DNA from: Oscheius dolichura
Lineage: Eukaryota > Nematoda > Chromadorea > Rhabditida > Rhabditidae
DNA length: 64,000 nt
Assembly: GCA_932521035.1 (NCBI GenBank)
Contig: OW051494.1
Location: 10,526,001-10,590,000, forward strand
Direction: 5' to 3'
Each line of letters opens with the position of its first letter. The stretch's first letter is position 1. Shown here piece after piece: positions 33,170-43,292 of the stretch. A program made the translations under genes and the position numbers. The notes beneath the pieces are model-generated. The model made no database searches and was not told the origin of the DNA. It saw only the letters and a program-made list of their open reading frames with translations.

Positions 33170-34558
33170 GTCACAAAAGACTACTATAACTGACGGATAA
33201 GTAATTTCCTGCTCCCTGGGAAGTGTTTCCATTCTTGTGAGCCCCGGCCATGCTCAAGCAGAAGAATAATTCTATCTTGTAGCAGCGGAGCAGAGCGCAA
33301 AGGAAAGAATAAATGCCAATCCTTCGAAACAATCTTTTATCACCATTATCGGTGAGAAAAGCGATGGACGTGTAGATAATGCGGGTAAGAAGCCTCCATT
33401 TGTGGCTTAGCATCAAGTGAATCACCTTTTATTAAACTGTTTTCGAATTCGTGCGTATTAGGAATGTTCAAATAACCATTATCTGACTGATTGTGCTATG
33501 ATTCACTGGTACTTTATTCTATGGCTTCAAACAGTACAGCTTCTGCCTTGCAGGCCTCCATTAGAACAATGGTTTCGGGGTGTAACAGAGCGGGAAGAGC
33601 GAAATAGTTCACAGCTCTTTTAAAAGAGCGCCAAATTGTTAAAACATGTGAATAATTGCCAACCACCGCTAGATATTTGTACCCGGAAGGCCCGTCTAAT
33701 CGCGGATTATCCGGCCGATTATTAGTTTCTGGTTTTTTGGTACTTTACTTCTTATAGAGATCGCGAATTTCTCATCCTCTCGATCCTGTTTTATTGGGAA
33801 ATACTACAAAAAGGGCCCAAAAATTCCACGAGTCGAAAGATTCCAATAGCTGTAGATCATTATTACTTTCAAATCAGCTATATTTAATCGCTACATAGAG
33901 TAAAACATTGGATGCGTAGGTATCAAGAAATCTGTGTGTCGTGGCAAGAAGCTGAGCTACTCTGTCTCTTTCCCGAGGAGAGAATAGTACAACAGTTTCT
34001 GCTCTTCATAATGCCTAGTATTTAAATATCGGTCCTGAAAATTAAAAAATGTACGCTTATGGAGGGAACAAACCACAGGGACGCATGACTTCCAGCTAAA
34101 AATGCTCCAAAGCCGAGGATCAATGTCCTTTTCGGAGACGATACAAGCGTTTTCTCTATAATAAACAGGAGGATAGTCTAAAAATGGTTACTGTAAAACT
34201 GAAAGCATACCTAAAGTTGGTTCAATGATTATTCCACCGTTCCCTTTAGTTATTTGCCCTTTTTTGAATAGTTTTAAAATTGGGATGTAGTCCCTCAAAA
34301 ATGTATGCATCTCCTTGAAAAACGTTCTTTTAACAGTTTCTTTATTCCTATCAAATCGAGAAAAGTCGTCAATAATTGTCACCTATTGAATATTTTTTCG
34401 TTTTCGGGAGATTCTTACCCGATGGACAAGCTCTTCTTCGTCGCCAATCATTACAATTATTTTTTTGATATCTGCTAATGCACCTCTGTAGAAGATTCTG
34501 TTGTATCTGACCCCACGGATTTCAATAGGTTCTAAACAAAAATTAGAAAATAATGACC

Positions 34559-34636
34559 GCCACAAACGACACGGCGTGTGAACTGTGGTTGCCGTGCCAC
34601 AACTGGATAGAGCCACAGTTCACACGCCGTGGCGCT
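34559..34636. repeat. Family B palindrome in the DGFDG/EPIEIRG intron of copy 5
   Basis: GCCACAAACGACACGGCGTG on the left, ACAGTTCACACGCCGTGGCG on the right (right arm lacks GTCGTTT). Confidence 0.85.
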
Positions 34637-35481
34637 CTTTTTTGAAAAAAAGCTTACCATCTCCATCAAATCCATCAATTTCTTTCTAATAATAGAGTTC
34701 ATAGTCATCGGTTATCAGCTCCATAACCCGGTATATATCCTTTATTATTCTTCCCAAAACTAACTGTTTCGCTCTATAATAGGATGTTTTTCTCTACAAT
34801 ATGGTCCCCACCTTATTAATCGGTATCCTCCAATCATTGTTAAATTAAAATCAGATTGATTCCTGTTCTCGTTACCGTATTTATAAATCGCAATATGTTT
34901 TCTCCTTCATCATATTCAAAATCTAACGTAGAGATGGGCAAAGTGCACAACGTAACTGGTAAGGAAATTACAAAGAGGCCCCCCTCTTACGAAAATCTCA
35001 ACAGGAACTTATATTCTCACGAAGAAATGGCTACAGTACCCTCAATTTATTATTTTTTTCTCTTTTTAGTTGAGTTCACAAAATTTTCTAATATTTCTGT
35101 ATTTTGAAGCACCTAAAATTAGCAATTTTCGGTTCAATGAGGCTAAAAATTTACCTTTTCATTATTATTTTCCTTACTGTAATCAACGACTGTTCCATCT
35201 ATCCGATAAATATCTTTTAAATTATTTATCTTCTTTATAAGATCCTTGTCCAATTGAAAAACTTTTTTAACAACAGGATGAGGTATAGTACTGAGATCTT
35301 GTTTCATAAAATATCCCAGATGTCGACTGAAATATCAAATCCATCAGGATGGTAGAGAATATGGGCCGTATACATTTAATAACTCCACTATATGCCACAA
35401 CCCGCGCACCAATTGGGAGTCACGGCCGCTCGCGCCGGGATCTCCTCGACGGATCGATTAAACATTCGTAAACAAAGGCAG

Positions 35482-35725
35482 TTAAAGGGACTGTCAGGGA
35501 CCTTATTTGGTTACGGTAGGCGCGCGATCGAAATTGCACGAATTCGTAATATTTTTACGGAATGTGTCACCATAGACGTTCAGAAAATGTCAAAAAACGA
35601 AGAAAAAAATTCAAAAAATTCAAAAATTCGTGTTTCGCCAAAGCGCGCCAAAGGCGGAGGACGCTAGTTAGTTCAATCGCTGCAGTACCCGCTACCGAAA
35701 AAAAGGTCCCTAACAGTCCCTTTAA
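35482..35725. repeat. Palindromic element D (TTAAAGGGACTGT termini)
   Basis: Ends TTAAAGGGACTGTCAGGGAC and GGTCCCTAACAGTCCCTTTA. The interior CGCCAAAGGCGGAGGACGCT recurs inverted at 44930-44990. Sits in the first intron of tandem copy 5. Confidence 0.8.
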
Positions 35726-35843
35726 GGCAATAATAGCTCACAAAGGGGTTGAAAGCAGTTTAGCACCATTTTAAAAAGAAAAAAATGACTTACGGATATG
35801 TAATATCATAATCCTCTTCATCTGAATCACTCCCATTAATCAT

Positions 35844-36598
35844 ATGGGAAATTCTCAAAAGAGATTAGTTTATTACCTAAAAATTGCATTTAAACCTGTT
35901 ACGTAATTATTTTTAATGTAGGAAACTCTATTTTACAAAAAATTCCGATAAGAAAGTGAAAAAATCCGGCGATTCTTCGGCGCCGAAAGTGCAGAAAAGG
36001 TTTGTTTACGCGGGAAGGCAGTTGTTCTCTCTTGGAGACATTGATTTGCCGTATAACCCTCACTCGAATTGAGATCACCACCGAGTGGAGCGTGTTTTTA
36101 GAGTCAACTGGATGGCGAGAGGAGGACCGGTGAGTCGATTAGCCGGAATTTAAAGGAATTGTCACAAAGCCAAAATGGCGCCCATTTAATTCTGGGGGGC
36201 TTCTAAACTTTTCGTTAGCTGTTTTCCGCTGAACTCAAGAACCATCCTCAAGACAGAGCTGTTCTTTTCTGTTAAGGGCCCCCTCTTCCTCGGCTGTAAG
36301 TGCTCTTAAGCTTCGAAACGTCCCCCTCTCTTTGTGAGCACAACACATCGTCCTTTCCGTCTCTACGTGACTTGAACTCGAAATTGTCTCGTCCTGTTTA
36401 TCCAAGCTCTCTTGGCATCCGCGCTTCGCCGTTGTCCCCCCTCGCCACTTTCATTCAAACAAAAATCAACAAAAAGAGAGAGAGAGATTCATATAAATAT
36501 AAACAAACTAGCGCAAAAAGTTGTTATCCAAAAAGAAGATTTTAAAGAGAAATTTCTTTATAAAGACGTAATATACGAAAGAGGCGGGGAAGTACTGT
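35844..36598. other. Spacer between tandem array and hsp-12, no gene
   Basis: Contains a GAGAGA tract near 36475 and short ORFs only. A possible mini-exon MARGGP|GTGAGT at 36112 has no partner exon. Confidence 0.45.
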
Positions 36599-37910
36599 TT
36601 ACTTCTTCTTCTCGGCCGTGATTTGGAGAACTCCACGAGCGGAAAGGTGAGACTTGACCGAAGCTGGGTCAACGTCCTGGGGCAGGTGGTAGGCACGGAG
36701 GATCTCGCGAGCTACAGTTCCGTGTTGGTCGGTACGGGTCTGGAAATGAGAACGTGCCTTTAAAAATTACAGAATTTGGTACAAATCGTCTTTTCCCAAG
36801 AGCTACAACGAAGCGGCGTGTGAACTGGGGCTCTCTGGTCACGCGAATTGTGGCGCCACAGTTCACACGCCGCGTAGTTCGCGTAACTATGGAGCTCGGG
36901 AAAACGTGCTCATTTTTTAGTTCCTGACTTTTGAAGAGCTGGTAAAACTAATTTTTGTGGATTTGAGGAGAAAAACCTGGAGAAAAATGTCCAAGAGACT
37001 AAAAATAGCATAAACTTGGTATACCTCGTGACGGCAGTGAATGTGGACCTCGTTTCCAGAAACTTTGACCTCGATCTCGTTGGGAGCGAAGAATTGAACA
37101 TCGAGTCCAATTTCGAACTTTTCCGGGGTGTTGTGGACCTGAAAATTGGAGAATTGCCAAGCTACCGAGATCTTAAAATATGACTTTTCAACTTTTGATC
37201 AACACCAGCTGAGTACAGCTGTTCCCTCCCCGCGGGCCGGGGGGTGTGTAAGGTTCAAGAAGGAGGGAGGATGACCACACACGTCAGCTGCTGTTGTTGA
37301 CCTCGTCCGGCAGCTGGGAATGGCCGAGAAGAGGCCAACAACATTTCGTTTCACACAGATTTTTGCTCCCCCGCAAAACACCCGGAAACGAGTAAATAGA
37401 CATTACTAAGTCTAAGCCTGCCTATCGCAGGAAAATTGGAGAGTTTGAGAAAGTTGGTGATATCACCATGGTGAGTTTTTCGTGGTGAGGGAGAGTGTTC
37501 GCCCAACTTTTCACCTATTCAAAAGAGCTAAATCCACCTCTAGAGACCGAAATGTGACTAAAAATTGGTTAAAAATGCAGCCGTTTCAAGATTTTTAGCC
37601 ATTTTTCACTTTCAAACCCTAGAACAGCCCGTAAAATCCTACCCTAATAATGGGCAGATGTCTGTGTGTCTGTCTGTCTGTCTGTCTGTCTGTATGACCT
37701 GTTGTCTGTACGGATTTGACGGGCTGTATGGGAAAGTGAGAGAAGCAGAAAAATTCGACCGTCAAATTTTTAATCCCAACGCGGCCGATAGCAGCCGGAG
37801 GCATACTAGTACAAAAAGAACCCGCTAGAGCTCACCTTGACAACTCCATCATGTCCCTGAAGGGGCCAGTCCCAGGTAGCAGCATCGTGAGTCAGAGCAA
37901 CGGCGGACAT
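36599..37910 (-). CDS. hsp-12: HSP12-type small heat-shock protein, 109 aa
   Basis: Three exons: 37910-37836, 37138-37025, 36739-36599; 330 bases in phase. Reads MSAVALTHDAATWDWPLQGH, then an alpha-crystallin domain from about residue 24 (KFEIGLDVQFFAPNEIEVKV, HIHCRHETRTDQHG, YHLPQDVDPASVKSHLSARG) and ends VLQITAEKK. The N-terminal arm is only about 24 residues and the C-terminal extension about 3, with no IXI motif; that is the architecture of the nematode HSP12 group (C. elegans HSP-12.2/12.3 are 110 residues). Such HSP12 proteins form small oligomers and are weak chaperones; expression in C. elegans is developmental. Intron 1 contains a TGTC microsatellite, intron 2 a family B palindrome. 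Confidence 0.93.
36801..36887. repeat. Family B palindrome in hsp-12 intron 2
   Basis: Left AGCTACAACGAAGCGGCGTG, right GTTCACACGCCGCGTAGTTC; both arms share the change CGAAG/CTTCG-like drift, keeping some complementarity. Confidence 0.75.
37661..37694. repeat. (TGTC)n microsatellite in hsp-12 intron 1
   Basis: About seven TCTG units in a row. Confidence 0.9.
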
Positions 37911-38232
37911 TCTGTAATATTCCCATTAGAAATGGTACAAAACGTAGTCAAAGAGAAGAGAAAAGAGTAGCGGCTCCCCTCCCCCACCCTGGAAGAAACT
38001 GTTTGTGCCAAGCGAGAGAGAGAGCCGCGGATATACAATGTGCGGCGGACTCGGGGTGTAATGTCAACGAGGGAGAAGGAGGCGCTCTCTCTCGAAATTG
38101 CTCGCTTGCCGGCCTGGTTGCTGCTGGTGGAAAGGGACGAAAGAGCAAAGGGAAAAGAGGGGGAGAGAGAGTTTATGAGAGCCAGATGTGAGGAAGATTA
38201 AAAGTAGAACACTGGAGGGGAGGGGAGGGGAC

Positions 38233-38254
38233 CGCCACAAACGACTGTGGCGGT
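38233..38254. repeat. Internally deleted family B palindrome
   Basis: ACCGCCACAAACGACTGTGG followed by CGGT: only the outermost bases of both arms remain. Confidence 0.6.
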
Positions 38255-38296
38255 CTCAAGGGAGGATACCCAGCCGGAAGGAGACGAGGCCGGTTC

Positions 38297-38336
38297 GGTT
38301 TATATAGCCCAGGAGGAGGAAGTTTTCGGGAAAGGT
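38297..38336 (-). promoter_or_regulatory. TATA box and heat-shock-element-like site upstream of hsp-12
   Basis: On the minus strand, TTTCCCGAAAACTTCCTCC is followed about 10 bases later by CTATATAAACC. TTCCCGAA fits TTCnnGAA, and a further TTC follows after three bases, so the element is imperfect. It lies about 390 bases upstream of the hsp-12 ATG, which would mean a long 5' leader or outron. Confidence 0.35.
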
Positions 38337-38440
38337 CTCGAAAAGACGCCTGACTTCCACTCGCGGCTGGGTCTGAAATACTTTTGAGTGTTTCTTGCTG
38401 TTCTTCCTTGCTTATTTTGTCCTCCTAGAGGTTTCATCAG

Positions 38441-38535
38441 AGCGCCACAGTTAGACAAACGACGCACCGAGTGAACTGTGGTGCTCAACAAGGAAGCCAC
38501 AGTTCACACGCCGCGTCGTTTGTCTAACTGTGACT
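38441..38535. repeat. Family B palindrome with extended CACAGTTAGAC ends
   Basis: GCCACAGTTAGACAAACGAC at the left and CGTCGTTTGTCTAACTGTGA at the right: the termini carry an extra GTTAGAC word shared with the minisatellite at 470. Confidence 0.8.
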
Positions 38536-38559
38536 CTTGAAAATAAACCGTTCTACCCA

Positions 38560-40300
38560 TTTTTTTACTGTACTAAAGGTCAGAAATCTCTCGTTTCTTC
38601 CATATTGACCCCCTTTTCTCCTTTTCAGATCCCTACGATCTCCTAGACGCGTCTTTGACCGGGAATTGTCCTTTTCGACTTCTGGAAGCCCCTGTTTCCC
38701 GCCTAATGCGGTGGCTCAAGATAAGAACACATATCACGGAAGTAGAGATTAGCAATGGAGCAGAACACGGAATATTAGCTCTGTACACTTTTACCCTCCA
38801 GGGCTTCCTTGTGACGTATTAAATACGGATTTTGTCTGCTGTTTGTGGGATATCACAAAAATGATCATTTTTTGATGGTGGTGGTTCCATGTGTTTCATA
38901 TAGATGTGTCAATGTTACACCTATTGTGAGATCACGTGTGTACCCCTCAAATACTCCCTCTCTCTGGTTGAGAACAGCGCTTGGAAAACAATCAACAGAT
39001 CAACAGGGAGGGGGGACAAGCGGGAAAACTGGAGGAAGAGGAAGTTTATGGATGAAAAATGGAAACAGGGCGCAAAATACTCACTGAATATGACGACATA
39101 TTACTATTTTGTGATAGATTACTGTATTCAAATTTGAAATATGGTCACAGAAGATTCCTGAAACGACTTTCTTCCTAGAGATTACGATACGTTTCTCCCC
39201 TCCGAAGAGGGGAATCCAAAAATTAGCAGTACTATGGTCTCGAGCATGTGGAGACGACCGCGTGTTCTGCGCCTACACCCGTAAAATCTCGGCAGCTGGA
39301 ATAGCTTGAAACAGAACTGGCAACTTTTAAAGGAAAGAGATCTAGCGGCCGAGACTCTACGGGAGCGGCGGCACGGAGTCCCATAAACCTGGCAGAGGTA
39401 AAAACGGCTGAAATCAAAGAATGGGATACTGTAACTCGTTTATTAGCTTCTCTACACAATAAATACACTTTCAGAAATCTGTAAACCTTTAAAAATCCTC
39501 TCGAGACCCATATAATTTCAAAAATATCTTCAAATTCGCCAGAGAACTGATCAATGCCCTCATTTTCCCATTTATACGTCTGAAAAGTGAAATTTTCCCC
39601 GTACAGCGTCCAATTAGCCAATTATTATCGTCTCCTGGATAGAAATCCGTACATAGAGGCCAAAATCTTCTCAAAATTTCCATTTCCACCCGTCTCATTC
39701 TCATATTTTCTCCAAAAATAGTCCCGCTCCAGTTCTCTGCTTGAAATTACGTAAGCGGAAATATTTGTTGCTCCCATTGAGGAAGATTTTCCTCTAATTA
39801 TATGCACGTTGACCGCGTATTCGAATTATACGTAAACAAACAAATAAAAATGAGGAAATAGCGGGAAAATCTTGATTCAACCCTGATCCTTTGGCTCCTT
39901 TCTCTTATTTTTACCATTTTTGGCGTAAAAAATCACGGAAAACAGCGGAAAATGGCCCAAATTCCAAGCAGGACGAAAAGTAATCCGGGCTACCGTAATC
40001 CAGGAAGTGTTTTCATTTGTTGTCAATCATCCCTCATCGCGGAATTCAAATCCTTCTAATCCAGATAAAATTAGAAGAGAAGAAGACCTCCCTCGGCTCT
40101 TCGCGTGGGTCGCCGACTCCGCCTTCCAATTATATTTTTTGATATTCAACCATGCGCCACTAATAAATCGGTTCTTACGTGGACGACTTCAACTCTCTCT
40201 CTCTCCGTGACGACGACGCTTCTTCCTGCTTACGTGCTCTTTTTGAACTGAGAAAAGAAGGAGGAGGAGCTGGAGAGACGTCGACGGAGAGAAGAAGCAC
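38560..40300. other. No supported gene
   Basis: A family A hairpin (39274-39366) and a few minus-strand ORFs at 39232-39807 are present. The ORF starting MHIIRGKSSSMGATNISAYV has coding-like composition but no splice partner and overlaps two other open frames. I leave it uncalled. Confidence 0.4.
39274..39366. repeat. Family A hairpin element, diverged
   Basis: CTACACCCGTAAAATCTCGG and GGCCGAGACTCTACGGGAGC around AGCTGGAATAGCTTG. Confidence 0.7.
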
Positions 40301-40308
40301 CACCACCA

Positions 40309-40314
40309 TATAAA
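40309..40314 (+). promoter_or_regulatory. TATA box of the RFamide gene
   Basis: CCATATAAACAG, 108 bases upstream of the ATG at 40422, preceded by a GGAGGAGCTGGAGAGAC purine run. Confidence 0.45.
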
Positions 40315-40421
40315 CAGAAGACGGCAGGGGACGGAATCTAGTTTAACCTAGTTCCTGGTGTACCCTCATATCAGAAGAACCTTCACTTGTTCACGCCTTA
40401 CTCTGGTTACCTTCTATTTTA

Positions 40422-41777
40422 ATGGCATACTGTAGCCGGTCACATAATCAAACAACAACAACTAGAGCGGTCCTATACTTCTGTTTCTTTAGCTTACTTT
40501 GGTGAGTTTCCTTTTTTTCCTGTAGAATCTAACTTTGGACTAAAATCAACTAGAAAGTCTAGGATTACTGTAGTTTTAGCTTCATTTATCGTCCCTAAAA
40601 AGAGGGGCGTTCTAAAAAATTCTTGCGGTTCTTTGCCAAGAATCAGACAAAAGTCTGACCCTTGTCCACCTCCAACCACGTGGAGGTGACCGCGCCTGGA
40701 GACACCATCATTTGCTGCTGAAATCTGGTCCGGAAAGGTCATAGCGGCGGGCTGCCGAGACTTTATGGGCAATTTTGGGCTACTGTAAGATAATAATATG
40801 CCAAATTTCGTATGATAACAAGCTCCACATTGAGATCTCTGTGTCTATATTACCCTTTCCATGTTCTTCTCTAGTCTACGTTATCCATAGATGGCTCACG
40901 GCTCTATATTCAATGCGGAGGTTCCCCTTCCAGTTAATGAGATTTATTAACCACTAAAAAGAGATGTTCAACGACTTAACGACTACCAGATATGGCCGGT
41001 TGCGGGGGAGAATAGAATAGAATAGACAAAGCTCTTGAAAATTAAGTAAACAGGAAGCAATTGACCGAAACGGCGTCATTTTAGCCGGGAATTCGAATCC
41101 AGTACTGGGAAACCCACTTTTGTATGGAAAATCCCAGTTTTTGACCAATTTTGGAGATTACCAGAGCACCACAGTTAGACAAACGACGCGGCGTGTGAGT
41201 TGTGGCGCCACAACCCCACTCAACCAGGGAGCCACAGTTCACACGCCGCGTCGTTTGAATCTTTTATTCTTCCTGCTGCAAAACCCCCGTTTTCATTCAT
41301 TTTTCTCAATTTTTCTCCTACATTTCTTACTTTCCTAGAAAGATACCAGGCTTTGATCCCAAAAGGAATATAAACCTCACGTATCTCGAGAGGGAGAGAC
41401 AATTAGATCCGTGTCCCGGCTCTGTCAGTTGCACCCGGCTTTTGCGGGGTGGCCGTTCAACTAAACCAAGGGGGACGTCTAGCAGGACTAGAAACTACAC
41501 ACAACCCTTTAAAAATACCCAAAATACAGTAATTTTCAGTCTAATTTCTGTGGAATCAGCTCGCCTACCCTTGATACATACAGTAATCCGAGTTCGCCGC
41601 TCCTGGGACACCCTTTCGACCCCCATGACTCTTCACTATTCCCATATTCCCCGGGAAAAGAGGATAAAAATGATCCACGACCTTCTGAGCTACATGCAGG
41701 ATGCCGAGAGATTACGGTAGGTCAATCCAGCCGAGACCCAGATGGATATTTTTAGATTTGGTCGCCGCAGACGGTGA
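40422..41777 (+). CDS. flp-34: RFamide preprohormone, NPF/FLP-34-like, 92 aa
   Basis: Three exons: 40422-40501, 41540-41716, 41756-41777; 279 bases, both junctions phase 2 with GT/AG ends (TG|GTGAG, TTTTCAG; CG|GTAGG, TTTTTAG). The product begins MAYCSRSHNQTTTTRAVLYF followed by CFFSLLCLIS, a hydrophobic signal sequence. A spacer follows with RVRR and REKR basic sites. After EKR comes IKMIHDLLSYMQDAERLRF, then G (amide donor) and RRRR, and the stop. Cleavage would release one 19-residue peptide ending -AERLRFamide. C. elegans FLP-34 peptides (NPY/NPF relatives) end -NNAERLRFamide and -NNAGRLRYamide, from memory, so I read this as that family: a secreted neuropeptide acting on NPF/NPY-type receptors. 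The glycine and four arginines are on a 22-base exon, which hides the gene from ORF searches. No other known family fits as well. Confidence 0.72.
40750..40768 (+). repeat. Half family A hairpin in the RFamide gene intron
   Basis: GGCTGCCGAGACTTTATGGG; no left arm. Confidence 0.5.
41166..41258. repeat. Family B palindrome in intron 1 of the RFamide gene
   Basis: CACCACAGTTAGACAAACGA at the left, CACGCCGCGTCGTTTGAATC at the right, with the extra GTTAGAC word on one side. Confidence 0.8.
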
Positions 41778-41884
41778 AGAAGCCCCGGCAGCCAAGAAAA
41801 ACACAAATAACATTATTTGTTGCTATTTTTCGTTTAATATTATGATCTTTCGAGATCAGTAGATTTATTACCGTAATCTAGAAA

Positions 41885-43292
41885 CTAGGGGAAGAGTCTC
41901 TCCACTGGATAATTTGGTTCGACGGCGAAGCACCAGGGGCAGGCCCTCTGTGCCGGGGTACGGTATTGGTCTCCAGGACGACGGAATTGATTCTTGTACC
42001 AGTCGCCGGGCTGGTTATAATATCCGCTATAGAGCAGGGGAACGGGGTTATTATCCGGCTTTAGAGCCTCTCCTTTCCCTCGGGGAGTGGTATGCGGCCC
42101 GACGAGGGTTCTACTCGAGTTGGGACCGAAGTTCAGACCGAAATTGGTCACCTTCACTCTAAATTAGGGTTACTGTAGAAGGAAAGGAAGGAAAAGTTAC
42201 TTTACGAGGTCGTCAGCAGCAGAAACACGGGTACCGACGTCTACTCCAGCTCCTTGACGATCCCATTCGACTAGACCACCTCTGGAAATGGTTCAGTTCT
42301 GATTTTATATACCGCTGGAAAGAGCTCGTCGAGATCTACAAGGTGCTATTCATATCTCCGCCAGAGTGAATTTCCTGCACCTATTTCGACCCGAACTAGG
42401 CCCCATACTAACCCTCCACAGCAGTCTCTATTGAGTTTATCCCCTTCCGAGATTAATCGAGGAGCCACACCCGGAAATCTTGACTAGAATGGATGTCCGA
42501 TAGCTCATTGGAATCATCAGATCGAGCTAGTCAAGGAAAATTGGGTCCCATAGCAGCAGCTCTTCTTATTCAACAGGGACAGAGCGATTTTGAGAAATGG
42601 TGGATTTGAATATATAACTTTCGACCCCGCCATCATCTTTGAGGGCTGACGACTTGGAAATGGCCGGTTTGAGCCAGGGTTTGAATTTTACCCACTAAAT
42701 CAACCCTGGCGAAGAAGATCTGATAGAGAAATCCACAAAAAATTTCGAATCCTAAAGGCCAGAATAAAACTTACGTATTCGATTTAAAGACCTTGAAAGC
42801 CCGTCCTCTGTTGCCGAATTCGACCACTCCGTCATCTCCAGTCACATCTACCACGGCTCCAACACTGTGTCCTATCTAAATTACCAAAAAAGAATGATAT
42901 ACCCCATCTTACCTCTGTTTTATCCTCTATCATGGGGATATTATAAGGCTTCAGAAGTCTGAAAAGGGCTAGTAGACCTTTAATCAGCCCTACCGTAAGT
43001 CTATTCCATTCCTGTAACCGTAGGCAGCTCCGTCCCTTTCGGAAAGGCCGAGTTTCTCCCGTCGGAAAAGGTCCAACCGTGGTCCGAAGCATAGATTCTC
43101 TCGGATTCCTGGCGTCCAGCAGGTTATAATCGACCTAGAGCCAAAAATTCATAACAGGGAGAACAAAAGGGACCGTAAACTGATGGGAACATCGATGCCG
43201 TCCTCTGTGGCTAGAGCAGCTTGACGGCGGTGACGAATTGCACCATGGGATAGCACCACCAGCAGGGATAACCAGCTGATTAGCTGTCTCAT
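41885..43292 (-). CDS. Unrecognised secreted protein, 253 aa
   Basis: Six exons: 43292-43174, 43134-42994, 42958-42913, 42875-42775, 42281-42201, 42158-41885; 762 bases, phases fit. It starts MRQLISWLSLLVVLSHG, a clear signal peptide, followed by AIRHRRQ, a possible furin-type site. The middle contains LRLLKPYNIPMIEDKTE, then IGHSVGAVVDVTGDDGVVEF, a GNRGRAFKVFKSNTRGGLVE block and GVDVGTRVSAADDL; this part looks like a compact beta-rich domain. The C-terminal 90 residues are Pro/Gly/Tyr-rich (YYNQPGDWYKNQFRRPGDQY) with one CPWC pair. I do not recognise the family. Convergent with the RFamide gene (107 bases apart). The intron 42282-42774 is filled by dispersed repeat E. Confidence 0.65.
42283..42745. 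repeat. Dispersed repeat family E
   Basis: About 460 bp, also seen inverted at 63640-64000 (through GTTGAGTTTATCCCC-type and CTGGCGAAGAAGATCTGATA landmarks) and partly at 9380-10590 and 56860-57030. No coding capacity; here confined to an intron. Confidence 0.75.

Larger units (their letters stand above)
31081..33232 (-). pseudogene. Tandem family member 4, decayed copy
   Basis: Exon order is still visible: start METLPREQEITYP at 33232-33195, exon 2 at 33061-32890 (KHFGYFMKKELETIPYP), exon 3 at 32846-32775, exon 4 from 32736, then the EPIEIRGVRHC block near 32250, the WRK-type block near 31540 and a SENYQLGWDNKNDLEYL block near 31290; the last block IEPFSLIRAIVLF is diverged. It is broken: the FARGG position reads FF-stop-GG, a stop follows EPIEIRGVRHCW, and the segment after KVMQL is deleted and out of frame. 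It ends only a few dozen bases upstream of the copy 3 start. Confidence 0.7.
33500..35843 (-). pseudogene. Tandem family member 5, decayed copy
   Basis: The start MINGSDSDEEDYDITYP at 35843-35794 and exon 2 at 35326-35155 (RHLGYFMKQDLSTIPHP) are intact, as are exon 3 (35112-35040) and the SIIDDFSRFDRNKET/GGIIIEP exon near 34380-34190. It is broken elsewhere: a frame change lies within the VRGGPLCNFL exon (about 34990-34900), and a stop replaces the serine of YYSKEIDG near 34690. The 3' half beyond 33980 is hard to recognise. The first intron carries element D and the DGFDG/EPIEIRG intron carries a family B palindrome. Confidence 0.65.

Noticed and set aside
35392-35667. 91-codon plus-strand ORF in tandem copy 5 intron
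   Set aside because: It is contained in palindromic element D; the related element at 44903 gives a different ORF.
36112-36135. Mini-exon MARGGP with GTGAGT donor
   Set aside because: No downstream partner exon before the hsp-12 3' end.
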